From Christiangramia echinicola DSM 19838 (GTDB lineage Bacteria > Bacteroidota > Bacteroidia > Flavobacteriales > Flavobacteriaceae), in the NCBI RefSeq assembly GCF_000423065.1, contig NZ_AUHG01000016.1:62001-126000 (forward strand): a stretch of DNA of 64,000 nucleotides. The letters run 5' to 3'. Below, in pieces: positions 34,605 through 44,104 of the stretch. Position 1 is the first letter of the stretch. Each line of letters opens with the position of its first letter. Below the pieces are notes generated by a model that saw only the letters and a program-made list of their open reading frames with translations, was not told the DNA's origin and ran no database searches. Position numbers and translations under genes: made by a program.

Positions 34605-35975
34605 TCAAATTAAAAGCAATCCACCAATATAAATGAATGCTCCTACTACCATCATAATTAGGGTATAGGGAAGAATTTCCCGCGCCTTCAGTTTTGTAAT
34701 TGCAAGTAAAGGCAACGCCCAGAATGGTTGTAGCATATTAGTGATTTGGTCTCCATAAGCAAATGCCATAACCGCTTTATTTAGTGGTATTCCTAATTTT
34801 ATAGCACTCTCTAATACAATTGGCCCCTGGATAGCCCATTGGCCTCCGCCACTGGGAACGAATATATTTACGATTCCTGCGCTAAGGAATGTAAAAACGG
34901 GGAGCGTATTATCTGTAGCTATGTTAGTGAAGAAACCGGCAATATCGCCCACTAGACCGGTCTCTTTCATTATTCCCATAATTCCGAAATACAACGGGAA
35001 TTGAATTAAAATGGCGGCTGCTCCGGTTATTGCCTCTTCTAAAGCGCTTAGAAATGAAACGAAAGATCGATGGAGAAGTATGCATATTGCCAGCATGAAA
35101 AAATTAAGCATATTGGGTGTTAACCTTGCCGATAATAGCTCTGTATAATAACTAGCAAAAAATGCGGCGAGCAATAAAGACCCGAAAATAATTTTTAGAA
35201 GTCTTGAGTTATCAATTTTCTCAGCTCCTTCGATCAATTTACTTTTTTCAATCTTCTTTTCTATGGGTAGATTTATTGAGGTCGAGGCTGTTCTTTTACC
35301 TATTATCCATAACGCTAACGGAATGGCTACTAATAAAATTCCGAAGATTATAAGATTCCAGGAGGCGAAAATGGTGGTGTCTGTAGAAATGAAAGATGGT
35401 AAATTCGAAATTATTGGATCATCTGAGCTTTCAGTAAACAGACTTGCAATATGTCCATTTTCAGCCACCTTCAAAGGGGCGCTTCCGCTAATTCCTCCAT
35501 GCCATACCATTAGCCCAACATAGCCTGCAGCTCCAATTAATGGGTAATTAATATTAAAACCTCTGTCTCGCGCAGCTTCACCCACTTTCCTGGCCATAAT
35601 AGCTCCAAAAATCAGTCCTAATCCCCAGTTAAAAAAGGCAACTAGCATTGTAGATACAGAAACCAGAATCACTGCACTTGAATTTCCGGTAACCAGGTTA
35701 GTTAGCTTTCCTGTTAACCAGGCTATCGGTCGGCTTAAAACCAGGACATGACCTAAAACCAGGATCAACATCATCTGGACAGCAAAAACCAGTAAAGACG
35801 GTTCCCACATTCCTTCCTGCCAATATTGAAGGATCTCCACTACATGATTTCCACTGCTGCTATTTGTAAATAACATTGCAATCAATATGGTGAGGATACT
35901 TAATAATACAGCCAGGGTAAAAGGTGCTGGGATCAGTTTTTTGAAAGCAGATTCAATATACTGGGTAATTTTCAT
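34605..35975 (-). CDS. AtoE-type short-chain fatty acid transporter
   Basis: Inner-membrane protein of 456 residues, about 11-12 membrane segments. Matches the AtoE/short-chain fatty acid transporter family: FKKLIPAPFTLAVLLSILT at the N-terminus, the YWQEGMWEPSLLVFAVQM segment, NWGLGLIFGAIMARKVG, MVWHGGISGSAPLK, and the conserved NIFVPSGGGQWAIQGP. The family moves acetoacetate and other short-chain fatty acids; no degradation genes sit nearby, so the substrate is uncertain. It stands alone on the minus strand. Confidence 0.88.
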   Translation of the reverse strand: MKITQYIESAFKKLIPAPFTLAVLLSILTILIAMLFTNSSSGNHVVEILQYWQEGMWEPSLLVFAVQMMLILVLGHVLVLSRPIAWLTGKLTNLVTGNSSAVILVSVSTMLVAFFNWGLGLIFGAIMARKVGEAARDRGFNINYPLIGAAGYVGLMVWHGGISGSAPLKVAENGHIASLFTESSDDPIISNLPSFISTDTTIFASWNLIIFGILLVAIPLALWIIGKRTASTSINLPIEKKIEKSKLIEGAEKIDNSRLLKIIFGSLLLAAFFASYYTELLSARLTPNMLNFFMLAICILLHRSFVSFLSALEEAITGAAAILIQFPLYFGIMGIMKETGLVGDIAGFFTNIATDNTLPVFTFLSAGIVNIFVPSGGGQWAIQGPIVLESAIKLGIPLNKAVMAFAYGDQITNMLQPFWALPLLAITKLKAREILPYTLIMMVVGAFIYIGGLLLI

Positions 35976-36326
35976 ACGTAGAGAATGTTATCTAGTCCTT
36001 AAAAATCTATAATCTCAATGGATTTACAAAACCATTGCAATTAAGTGTTTAATAATCAACAGCTAATTGATCTGCATTGAAATCATCAATTTTAACGGCC
36101 ATTCAACAAAATTTAGCGGTGAACAGCCACAAACCTTTTTAATTTTAGTATTTCACCCACATTTTATATTTAAATCTTTTTGTGTGCGATTGGTTACTAT
36201 ACTTCAGTTAACCGTATCATTCTACCATAATGAGGGCATTAATCCTGTAGTTTAGCAGTGTTATTAATTCATTAATCAATTTAATGACAGTTAGAAAAAT
36301 CATTATTCATTCAAAAAACATTCATC
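35976..36326. other. Divergent intergenic region, 351 bases
   Basis: It must contain the promoter of the AtoE-type gene (minus) and of the secreted protein at 36327 (plus). No consensus -7/-33 pair was found. A 62-codon ORF at 36067-36255 is present but its translation has no protein-like features and I reject it. Confidence 0.45.
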
Positions 36327-36878
36327 ATGAAAACATTAATTTTTTCTTTATTGCTAATTGCCGTGACAACATTCAGTCAGGCTCAGGAAATTACCCAACT
36401 GGAAGAAGCTAAAGTAGGTTTTGCACCACTGGACGCTAAAATTACAAGAGACGGAGATAGCTTCTCTTACAAAGTTAACGAAGCTTATACTGGAGCATTC
36501 TCAAAAGACGCCATCGGTTTTATGAAAGCTAATTTTGACATCAAAAACTTTATTGCTGAGTATGGTAAAGATTATGTTTCTTACGAAGTAACCTTCACAA
36601 GTTCTAACGGATATCTTTCTGCAGACTTTGATCAGGATGGAAACCTGGTAAAGACTTTTCAGAAATTTAAAGATATAGTGCTGCCTCTGGATATTAGAAG
36701 AGAAGTATATATGGCCAATAAAGGTTGGACAATGACTCAGAATAAATATGTCGCTTCTGGTAGGGGAGACCTTATAGAAAAAGAAATCTATAAAATAAAG
36801 CTTGAAAATGGGAACCAAAAGAGAACTATGAAAATAGATCCTAGAATATCTGGATCCTCAGTTGCAAGCAATGAATAG
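36327..36878 (+). CDS. Secreted protein of unknown function
   Basis: 183 residues. Signal peptide 1-19 (MKTLIFSLLL, ends SQAQ); mature protein has no membrane segment and no Cys. Alternating hydrophobic and polar residues in the middle (VSYEVTFTSSNGYLSADFDQ, then DGNLVKTFQKFKDIVLP) suggest a small beta-rich fold, somewhat like PepSY-type periplasmic proteins, but I cannot assign a family. It has its own terminator and lies 200 bases upstream of a LytTR/LytS pair. Confidence 0.75.
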   Translation: MKTLIFSLLLIAVTTFSQAQEITQLEEAKVGFAPLDAKITRDGDSFSYKVNEAYTGAFSKDAIGFMKANFDIKNFIAEYGKDYVSYEVTFTSSNGYLSADFDQDGNLVKTFQKFKDIVLPLDIRREVYMANKGWTMTQNKYVASGRGDLIEKEIYKIKLENGNQKRTMKIDPRISGSSVASNE

Positions 36879-36913
36879 GTTGGATTTTTTAAATTAGTTG
36901 TTTGAGTTTTAGC

Positions 36914-36946
36914 AAAGGCTATCAAGATTTAATTTTGATAGCCTTT
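36914..36946 (+). terminator. Rho-independent terminator, 12-bp perfect stem
   Basis: AAAGGCTATCAA, 9-base loop, TTGATAGCCTTT. The T-run is short (TTT AA TT). It ends the unit of the secreted protein and so separates it from the two-component genes. Confidence 0.72.
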
Positions 36947-37078
36947 AATTGGATTCAAATTGAGCAATTAACCTAATATATATGATAAATAACTACAGAT
37001 TTGATTACGAAATTGTGAATTATGCAATATTAATCTTGAAATAGTTTTAAATTAGAACAGTCTAACTATTCAAAAACT

Positions 37079-37843
37079 ATGAAAGCACTTGTTATTGATG
37101 ACGAGGAATTAGCGAGAAAGAGAGTTTTAAATCTTCTTGAAGACGTTGATAAGATCGAAGTTATTGGAGAGTGTTCAAATGGTAGAAACGCTATTGAAAG
37201 AATTAATGACGATAAGCCAGATCTCATATTCCTGGATATTAATATGAAGGATATGAATGGTTTTGAAGTCCTTAAAAAAGTTGAGATCTCTCCCAAACCT
37301 GTAGTTATATTTGTTACCGCCTATGATAATTACGCTCTGAAGGCTTTTGATGTAGAAGCTTTTGATTTTCTTCTAAAACCCTTCAAAGATGAAAGATTTT
37401 TTAAAACCATCAATAAAGTGCTGAACACAACTCGAACCGAAGCAGACTCAAATTTCGAAAAGCGTATGGTAGAATTCTTCCACGAATATTCTAAAGGCGG
37501 AATTCAACTCAATGCCGTTTCAAAAATACCAATCAAGCAAGGAAATAAAACAGCCCTGGTAGATCCCAATGATATTTTGTATATCCAGGCTTCAGGTTAT
37601 TATGCTGAAATTTTTGTGAATTCTAAAAAGTATGTATTACGGGAATCTTTAAATAATCTGGCTGAAATTCTTGACAGCAATGTATTTGTAAGAATTCATA
37701 GATCTACCATAGCCAACCTGAATTTTGTAGATGAAATTATTCATTCAGATTATTCTGAAATTGATGCAAAAATGACCGACGGGAAATTGCTGCATATAAG
37801 TAAGTCCCACAAAAAGGAATTTCTAGAAAAAATTGGTATTTAA
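37079..37843 (+). CDS. LytTR-family response regulator
   Basis: 254 residues. Receiver 1-120 with DDE (7-9), phospho-Asp53 in IFLDINMKDMNG and Lys in LLKPFKDE. LytTR domain (about 150-252): DILYIQASGYYAEIFV, VFVRIHRSTIANLNFVDE. The LytS-type kinase starts at the base after its stop, so the pair is one operon. This is the third LytTR regulator in 20 kb; the other two are minus-strand and not close copies. Confidence 0.94.
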   Translation: MKALVIDDEELARKRVLNLLEDVDKIEVIGECSNGRNAIERINDDKPDLIFLDINMKDMNGFEVLKKVEISPKPVVIFVTAYDNYALKAFDVEAFDFLLKPFKDERFFKTINKVLNTTRTEADSNFEKRMVEFFHEYSKGGIQLNAVSKIPIKQGNKTALVDPNDILYIQASGYYAEIFVNSKKYVLRESLNNLAEILDSNVFVRIHRSTIANLNFVDEIIHSDYSEIDAKMTDGKLLHISKSHKKEFLEKIGI

Positions 37844-38950
37844 ATGGGTTTCTCAGAAATTAAACAGAAGTATATAGATTTTAAACTGGTTTTACTACTG
37901 GCTGGTTTTTATTTGTTGTTTGACATGGTTTTGCTGGTCAAAGTTTTCTATATGCGACATTATATGCCACGTGAAGGTGGCGGTTTCTCCTGGCCAGAAT
38001 TCCTTATTCATAATCTGCTTTTCGATTATATCATTGTGGTAAGTTATATGACTTTAATTGCCATAAGCACTAAAAGGTTCTTAAATAAGAATTATCCCTG
38101 GTTCAAGATCATCTCCATACATACTGTTTTTTCATTGCTAATAGGTCTGATAATTCGCTTGATCTTTGACTTTTACTCAATTCTTGCAGGTAGAATAGAT
38201 ATCGCAGATTTTGATCTCAGAAAAAGTATCAATGCCTTTATTTATGTAATAGATCTGAACTTTCTTATCTATTTCGCCATGATCTTCATTATATATACTT
38301 ACTATTATTTGAGACAGGTGAAAGAAGCTGAGAAGCGTCATTCTAAACTTGAATCTCAGTTAGTAAATACAAGAATGAAAATGCTTTCATCCCAGCTTCA
38401 GCCGCACTTCCTCTTTAATACGCTTAATTCTATTGCAGTATTAACCGATATGGATACTAATAAGGCAAAAGATACCATAGCAGACCTAAGTGACTTTTTA
38501 AGGGAGATCCTTTATAATAGTGATAGAAACAGGATTAGTCTGGATGAAGAACTTAGAATTTTAGAATATTATCTGAATATTGTGAATGTTAGATTTTCAG
38601 ATCATTTAAGTATCAAAAAAGAGATAGATGAATCTTTACTTTTAAGAAAAGTTCCAGCCATGCTGCTGCAGCCAGTTATAGAGAATTCTATTAAGCACGG
38701 ATATTCATACGATCATACAGATCTAAATATTCATGTTTCAATTTATCCGGAAGATAATATGTTGGTGATTAAGGTTGAGAACGACGGAGCACCGGTTTCT
38801 GAAACTCATACTGAACTTATGCAAAAAGGTGTCGGCTTGAAAAATATCAATGATCGTCTTCAAAATCTATATAAGGATAATTACTTCTTTGAAATAGGAA
38901 ATAAAAAGGATGGCTCCGGGGTAGAGACGATCATTAAAATACCTGAATAA
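37844..38950 (+). CDS. LytS-type membrane sensor histidine kinase
   Basis: 368 residues. Four membrane segments (about 14-34, 52-70, 84-104 and 125-150) with no large external domain, then a coiled coil (VKEAEKRHSKLESQLVNTR) and the His_kinase domain: SSQLQPHFLFNTLNSI with phospho-His188, and a HATPase with PVIENSIKHGYSY and GVGLKNINDRL. It starts directly after the LytTR regulator. The signal is probably sensed within or near the membrane. Target genes unknown. Confidence 0.94.
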   Translation: MGFSEIKQKYIDFKLVLLLAGFYLLFDMVLLVKVFYMRHYMPREGGGFSWPEFLIHNLLFDYIIVVSYMTLIAISTKRFLNKNYPWFKIISIHTVFSLLIGLIIRLIFDFYSILAGRIDIADFDLRKSINAFIYVIDLNFLIYFAMIFIIYTYYYLRQVKEAEKRHSKLESQLVNTRMKMLSSQLQPHFLFNTLNSIAVLTDMDTNKAKDTIADLSDFLREILYNSDRNRISLDEELRILEYYLNIVNVRFSDHLSIKKEIDESLLLRKVPAMLLQPVIENSIKHGYSYDHTDLNIHVSIYPEDNMLVIKVENDGAPVSETHTELMQKGVGLKNINDRLQNLYKDNYFFEIGNKKDGSGVETIIKIPE

Positions 38951-39079
38951 TACTTTCAAATCTCGAATTCATTATTTTTTTACCGGAAGGCAGTTTTCTT
39001 TATTTAAAGATTTTAGGTTGTGGCTTATTGCAATTTTCTGAAATTTCATTTAAATTAATGAAGCTATTATTACAGTAAG

Positions 39080-39742
39080 ATGGGCCGATTTAAAAAACCG
39101 AAATATTATCCCCCTGGTGAAGAAAAACTGAATATACTATCTCATGGAATAGGTTTCGGCTTAAGTATACTCGCATTAATTCTATTAATTCTTAAGGCCA
39201 GAAAATTCGGCGAACTGGAGCACCTGGTTAGTTTTACTATTTTTGGGGCAAGCATGGTTCTTGTGTATGCTGCTTCTACATTTTATCATAGTGCAAAAGA
39301 CAACCGACTTAGAATTAAACTTAATATTTTAGACCACGCAGCAATATACGTGCTCATTGCAGGTACGTATACTCCTTTTGCACTGGTAACCCTGGAAGGA
39401 ACTACTGGATTAACTATTCTCTGGGTCGTTTGGATCATGGCGCTTGCCGGGGTAATTCTGAAATTGTTCTATGCCGGTAGATTTCAATTACTATCAACCA
39501 TTTTATATGTAGCTATGGGGTGGCTAATCATTTTTGCCATAAATCCATTAATTGAAAATCTGTCAACAGAAGGTGTCTGGTGGTTATTTAGTGGCGGAAT
39601 TTTTTATACCATTGGGGCTATCTTATTTATGCAAAACAAGATTCCCTATAACCATGCGATTTTTCACATTTTCGTCTTATTAGGTACGTTCGCCCATTTT
39701 ATAAGTATTTATTTCTATATCTTACCTGCAGAGATAGTTTGA
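39080..39742 (+). CDS. Hemolysin III / YqfA-like membrane protein
   Basis: 220 residues, seven membrane segments. Family motifs: EEKLNILSHGIGFGLSILAL near the N-terminus, ASTFYHSAKD (with the conserved Ser and His), LDHAAIYVLIAGTYTPFAL, and AIFHIFVLLGTFAHFISIYF. The conserved Ser, Asp and His residues place it in the PAQR-like CREST group. Despite the family name, haemolysis is not implied; the cellular role is unclear. It is followed 56 bases later by a Na+/H+ antiporter in the same direction. Confidence 0.9.
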   Translation: MGRFKKPKYYPPGEEKLNILSHGIGFGLSILALILLILKARKFGELEHLVSFTIFGASMVLVYAASTFYHSAKDNRLRIKLNILDHAAIYVLIAGTYTPFALVTLEGTTGLTILWVVWIMALAGVILKLFYAGRFQLLSTILYVAMGWLIIFAINPLIENLSTEGVWWLFSGGIFYTIGAILFMQNKIPYNHAIFHIFVLLGTFAHFISIYFYILPAEIV

Positions 39743-39798
39743 CCTTAATTTAATCAGGCAATAGAGGCTCTAATCATTCAGCATATTAATTCTTATTA

Positions 39799-41046
39799 AT
39801 GGAGTATTTTCTAATAACCTCAATTCTTGTTTGCCTTGCGGCAGTCTTTGGTTTTATAAATGTGAAATTTCTTAAACTCCCTAATAGTATAGGCTTAATG
39901 CTAATTACTATTCTATTTAGTTTGGGGGTTATAGCTTTAAGCGCGATTGATGATACTTTGCTAAATGCTGAAAAATACATTATAAACAGTATCGATTTTC
40001 AAACCGTATTGCTGGATATAATGTTGAGCTTTCTTTTATTTGCTGGAGCCTTGCATACCAATTTTGAACAACTTCGTATTCAAAGATGGCCGGTTCTCGT
40101 ATTTTCAACGATTGGAGTGATTGTTTCTACCTTTTTAGTTGGGACTATAATTTATCTCATATTACAACTTATCCCTTTAAGCGTAGATTACATCTATTGT
40201 CTTCTTTTTGGAGCGTTGATCTCACCAACAGATCCTATAGCGGTTCTTGGAATATTAAAAAAAGCAGGTGCTCCCAAGAAGCTGGAAGCTAAAATTGTTG
40301 GCGAATCTCTTTTTAATGACGGGGTAGGAGTAGTGATATTCCTTACCATTTATAAGATTGCATCATCTTCATCTGGCGATGTGGGAGTAGGCCAGGTTTT
40401 AAAATTATTTGGGATGGAAGTCATAGGTGGAGTTGCTATAGGACTTGTTCTTGGTTATCTCACTTACCGCTTAATGAGATCTATAGATGATTATGATATA
40501 GAAGTAATTATAACCCTGGCAGCGGTGATGGGTGGTACGGCAATTGCCCACCATTTCCATTTTTCAGCGCCTTTAGCAATGGTTACAGCTGGATTAATTG
40601 TAGGAAACGATACGGTAAGATCTTCCACAATGTCTAAGATCACAGAAACTTATGTAGATAAGTTCTGGGAACTCATCGATATTTTACTGAACACAATTCT
40701 ATTTGTTCTTATAGGAATGGAAATGTTAGTGCTAACCGTTGAGGGTGATTATATAATTGCAGGACTTATAGCTATACCTGTTGTTCTTCTATGTAGGTAT
40801 GCTTCATTACTAGTCCCCATTCAATTCTTTAGTAGAAAACTGGACTTTGTACCTAATACAAATTTAATCATGACCTGGGGTGGTTTACGCGGTGGTATTT
40901 CTATTGCTTTAGCACTAAGCTTAACTGCCGAAATGCACCGTGAACTATTTCTAATGATCACCTATTTTGTAGTGGTATTTTCCATCCTGGTTCAGGGTCT
41001 TACCGTAGGAAAAGTAATAGAAAAATTAGGTGTTAGTAAGCAATAG
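39799..41046 (+). CDS. CPA1-family Na+(K+)/H+ antiporter
   Basis: 415 residues, about 12 membrane segments. CPA1 marks: LLFGALISPTDPIAVLGILKKAG in the TM4 region, VGESLFNDGVGVVIF with the paired Asp of the ion-binding site (ND motif), and TWGGLRGGISIALALSL with the conserved Arg near the end. It exchanges external protons for cytoplasmic Na+ or K+, which suits salt and pH balance in seawater. Probably co-transcribed with the HlyIII-like gene. Confidence 0.92.
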   Translation: MEYFLITSILVCLAAVFGFINVKFLKLPNSIGLMLITILFSLGVIALSAIDDTLLNAEKYIINSIDFQTVLLDIMLSFLLFAGALHTNFEQLRIQRWPVLVFSTIGVIVSTFLVGTIIYLILQLIPLSVDYIYCLLFGALISPTDPIAVLGILKKAGAPKKLEAKIVGESLFNDGVGVVIFLTIYKIASSSSGDVGVGQVLKLFGMEVIGGVAIGLVLGYLTYRLMRSIDDYDIEVIITLAAVMGGTAIAHHFHFSAPLAMVTAGLIVGNDTVRSSTMSKITETYVDKFWELIDILLNTILFVLIGMEMLVLTVEGDYIIAGLIAIPVVLLCRYASLLVPIQFFSRKLDFVPNTNLIMTWGGLRGGISIALALSLTAEMHRELFLMITYFVVVFSILVQGLTVGKVIEKLGVSKQ

Positions 41047-41120
41047 AATAACTTAGCTCAAGCCTTAATTCTAAAAGATTTAGTGAGGAAATAATTTCAG
41101 GGTTATATTGAAATTCTGGG

Positions 41121-41606
41121 TTAATCCCGGGCATTTTTAATGATTTTCTTACGAGCTAATTTCTTTAATTTCTTCTCTGCTTTTAGTTCTTCTTTAAGCG
41201 TTTTCTTCAAGGATTTTTTAACCGATTTTAATTTCAAGGCTTTGGCATATCTAAAGGCAGAATCATATCCGGCTATTTCATAATGCTCAATTCTTCTGGC
41301 AGCCGCTACCAAACCAGCATCAAGAATTTCTGGATTAGATTTCTCCTTTAAAAGCCCCTGAAATTCTTCAATTAACCCTGCCATAGCATTGCATTTAGTA
41401 CTTCCAGGGTTGATCTCCATTTCTTTACATATCTCCTGGATACGATTTAAATGGTCTTCGGTTTCTTTAAGATGTTTGGCGAATTTCTTTTTTAACTTCT
41501 CATTTTTCGCAGCTTCGATCATTTCAGGGATCGCTTCAATCAATTGTTTCTCGGCAGAATAAAGATCTTTGATCTCATGTTCCAGTAGCTCGGTTAGGTT
41601 TTTCAT
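41121..41606 (-). CDS. YciF/DUF892-like ferritin-fold protein
   Basis: 161 residues, almost all helical. Typical DUF892 opening: LTELLEHEIKDLYSAEKQLIEAIPEMIEAAKN, then HLKETEDHLNRIQEI and GLVAAARRIEHYEIAGYDSA. The Glu/His residues (E in LYSAEKQ, E-x-x-H pairs) fit a ferritin-like di-metal site. A Lys-rich tail follows (KKTLKEELKAEKKLKKLA). Members are stress-linked in enterobacteria; the exact activity is unknown. Confidence 0.9.
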   Translation of the reverse strand: MKNLTELLEHEIKDLYSAEKQLIEAIPEMIEAAKNEKLKKKFAKHLKETEDHLNRIQEICKEMEINPGSTKCNAMAGLIEEFQGLLKEKSNPEILDAGLVAAARRIEHYEIAGYDSAFRYAKALKLKSVKKSLKKTLKEELKAEKKLKKLARKKIIKNARD

Positions 41607-41703
41607 TTTTTCTGTTTTCCTGAAATTACAGATTTAGTATCATAAAGAATCTTAGGTTAATTATAAATTCGGGTTAAAAAAGTCAGTTTCTGAGCATGTT
41701 GAG

Positions 41704-42270
41704 CTATTTATTAGCCTGGAATTTGAATCTTTTGATAATATCCCATGTTTGACCATTGTGTTTTAGCAATTGTAAATTTTCAACTATGAATGTTTCAGAG
41801 AAATTTTTCCCGATGAAGTGATCCCAAATTTCCGGAAAATGGCCTCTCTTTAGGTCTCTTGTAGCTAAGGTTAGATGTGGATAAATTTTTGAAGAAATTT
41901 CATGACTTTTCAAATCATTAAACTTCAGCATAAATTCCTGAAGTTCTTTATGTAATTTGATATATGGCTCGTGATCCAGAACTTTTATGAAAATGACATT
42001 TTTGGCAAACTTGGCAAAACCATCCAGTCTGGTGGTGAAAGTATGTTGTTCTTCGGTAAACTGTTGAAGTTTATTTATCAGAATCCCTTCTTTTGATTCT
42101 GGCATTCTAAAAGGAATTTGTACGGTGATATGTGCATCAAGTTTTAGTGCATGTTTTACCCCAAATTCATTTTTCAATTCTTTTTTAATACTCTCAACAG
42201 ATTTTACAATATTCGCTGGTGGGCTTATGGCAATAAAATAGAGTGGGGGTCTTAAATTTTTTGTATCCAA
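41704..42270 (-). CDS. 2'-5' RNA ligase/cyclic phosphodiesterase-like (2H) protein
   Basis: 188 residues, two-His phosphoesterase fold. Both H-x-T/S-h motifs are present: AHITVQIPF (His46 region) and YPHLTLATRD (about 152-161). This is the LigT/ThpR group, cytoplasmic enzymes acting on 2',3'-cyclic phosphates or 2'-5' bonds; the natural substrate is often unclear. It starts 11 bases after the cyclase-family gene, so the two likely share a transcript. Confidence 0.86.
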   Translation of the reverse strand: MDTKNLRPPLYFIAISPPANIVKSVESIKKELKNEFGVKHALKLDAHITVQIPFRMPESKEGILINKLQQFTEEQHTFTTRLDGFAKFAKNVIFIKVLDHEPYIKLHKELQEFMLKFNDLKSHEISSKIYPHLTLATRDLKRGHFPEIWDHFIGKNFSETFIVENLQLLKHNGQTWDIIKRFKFQANK

Positions 42271-42281
42271 AGAGCATTGAT

Positions 42282-43064
42282 TTATTTGATGGCAATAATT
42301 CTTAGCGGTCCGCCGCTTCCACCTTTAATTTTCATAGGTAATGCAATAATCTGGAAACCTTTTTCGGGTAGGTTATCAAGATTAGCAACATTCTCAAAGG
42401 CAGGGACATTTTGAGTCATTAATGCTACATGCGTAGCGAAGTCTTTAGACTGTCCATGATCTATACTTGCGGTGTCCAAACCTACAGCTTTTATATTTCT
42501 TTTTTCTATTAACCAATTTGCCGCTTCTACTGAGAGACCTGGGAAATGAAGTTCTTTAACGGCATCAGATCCGCGTTTATCTGTTCCAAGATATTTTTTA
42601 GCCTCAGGATAGAATTTACCATATCCAGTTTGAAATAAGATGATGCTTTCCATTGGGATCATTCCATTTTTAGACTCCCAGTTATTAATGTCTTCTATAC
42701 TTATAAGGTAATCAGGATTCTTTAAAGCCTTATCCTGTACATTGATTTTTACTCCTGTACCTATCAAATTTTCTAAAGGTATTAGATCTACAGATTGTTT
42801 ATTCTCTGCAAAATGTATGGGAGCATCTATATGTGTTCCTCCATGCTCTGCGGTAGTAAAATTATTGGCAGAATAGTAAAAGCCGGCATCAGTAAGTCCG
42901 CTAGCAACCTCCTCAAGCTGAAATTCTTTGGCAGTAACCCAATACACACTTTCTTCAGAAAAAGAATGTGTAAGATCTACAATTTCGCCCTTTATAATTT
43001 GTTGATCCTGGGCGAAAATATTAGCACTAATAACCAGACCTATTAAGATGCTTAGGGTTTTCAT
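42282..43064 (-). CDS. Secreted cyclase-family (kynurenine formamidase-like) metal hydrolase
   Basis: 260 residues with a signal peptide (1-18, ends IFAQ), so periplasmic. The cyclase family metal motif HGGTHIDAPIHF is intact (about 75-86). IILFQTGYGKFY and the later GLDTASIDHGQS support the family. The cytoplasmic KynB relatives hydrolyse N-formylkynurenine; an exported version may act on another amide or lactone. No tryptophan genes are close. Confidence 0.85.
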   Translation of the reverse strand: MKTLSILIGLVISANIFAQDQQIIKGEIVDLTHSFSEESVYWVTAKEFQLEEVASGLTDAGFYYSANNFTTAEHGGTHIDAPIHFAENKQSVDLIPLENLIGTGVKINVQDKALKNPDYLISIEDINNWESKNGMIPMESIILFQTGYGKFYPEAKKYLGTDKRGSDAVKELHFPGLSVEAANWLIEKRNIKAVGLDTASIDHGQSKDFATHVALMTQNVPAFENVANLDNLPEKGFQIIALPMKIKGGSGGPLRIIAIK

Positions 43065-43097
43065 ATAGAATTAATTTTGATCCATTAATTTACTAAA

Positions 43098-43994
43098 TCA
43101 ATTCCAGTTAATTTCGGTATAAGATCCTATTCTTTTGGTAAAATCGGCCGGAGATTCGGCATAGATTAGCTCACCTTTTGTTTTGGCGTTATCCCTTAGC
43201 TTTTTGCTGTATTGGTTAATAATAGCATTCATTAACTCAAGTTGTTGAGGATCTTTAATATCAATATCTCCGGAATTCACCTTCAATTGGAATACCATCA
43301 GGTCATGATCGTTCCCTAAAAAATCGGCAAGTTCATGTAATTCTAATTCCAGGGTTTCAAAAAACTGGGGCCAGGTATCCTGCAGCAATAGCGTTTGATA
43401 CCAAAGATATTTTACCCTTTTTCTCCATTCATGAAAATTTTCTTTTGTTGGATTTTTATACGATTTCTTCAATGCTTTTTTCCCTCTTTTGTATACTCTC
43501 TTAATACTGGGAAGTATTATTTGAATATCATTGTTGTGAACAGGCCAGGTTAAAAGCTTTTTTTGAGCCTGCTTAAGCTTATCGACTAAATGTTCTGAAA
43601 AGAATTTACTTTCTCTTAATTCCTTTTCCATAGTGTCCCTTTCTTTTTCAATTTGTTTGTGAATGGTAGAAAGGAAGTTTACATATATGTGTTTTCCATA
43701 TCGTTCATTTAGAAGAGCTATGGTTTCTAAATGTGCAGTAAGATCTCGGAAATCTGAAATTTCTCTTCCAAGATCCCGAAAAAAGATATTGATCTCATTA
43801 TATTTTTCATCACCTAATTCATCTCTTACAATTCTGGCCAGGGCACGAATTTTCTTAAGTCGCTTCCTTATATCATGTATAGCCTCATGAATATCCAAGG
43901 TATCTAAGGCCGTGAGACATCCTTGTAATTCTTCAGCAACAATATTGCTTATATTTTTATTTAGATCCAGGTCTTTATCCAGTTGATAGCTCAT
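43098..43994 (-). CDS. CHAD domain protein
   Basis: 298 residues, helical. CHAD marks: a conserved His early (DIHEAIHDIRKRLKKIRAL), FHEWRKRVKYLWYQTLLL in the second half and LGNDHDLMVFQ near the end. CHAD domains bind inorganic polyphosphate through Lys/Arg/His-rich faces. There is no CYTH triphosphatase next door. It may be attached to polyphosphate granules, by analogy with other CHAD proteins; this is inference. Confidence 0.88.
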   Translation of the reverse strand: MSYQLDKDLDLNKNISNIVAEELQGCLTALDTLDIHEAIHDIRKRLKKIRALARIVRDELGDEKYNEINIFFRDLGREISDFRDLTAHLETIALLNERYGKHIYVNFLSTIHKQIEKERDTMEKELRESKFFSEHLVDKLKQAQKKLLTWPVHNNDIQIILPSIKRVYKRGKKALKKSYKNPTKENFHEWRKRVKYLWYQTLLLQDTWPQFFETLELELHELADFLGNDHDLMVFQLKVNSGDIDIKDPQQLELMNAIINQYSKKLRDNAKTKGELIYAESPADFTKRIGSYTEINWN

Positions 43995-44055
43995 TTAATT
44001 TTTTCATATTAAGATACTAAATGAACTTGTTGAATTGGTTAGCATTATATTAAAA

Positions 44056-44081
44056 AAGCCTGTTCGAATAAAAACAGGCTT
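44056..44081 (-). terminator. Terminator of the decayed gene at 44105
   Basis: AAGCCTGTT and AACAGGCTT form a perfect 9-bp stem with an 8-base loop. On the minus strand a T-run (TTTTTTAATA) follows. It lies 24 bases after the stop of the broken minus-strand gene and marks it as a once-functional unit. Confidence 0.72.
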
Positions 44082-44104
44082 AATGTAATAACTATTGAAA
44101 AAGA

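Noticed and set aside
36067..36255. 62-codon ORF in the gap before the secreted protein
   Set aside because: No ribosome-binding context, no motif or clear signal peptide, and it sits where divergent promoters are expected.
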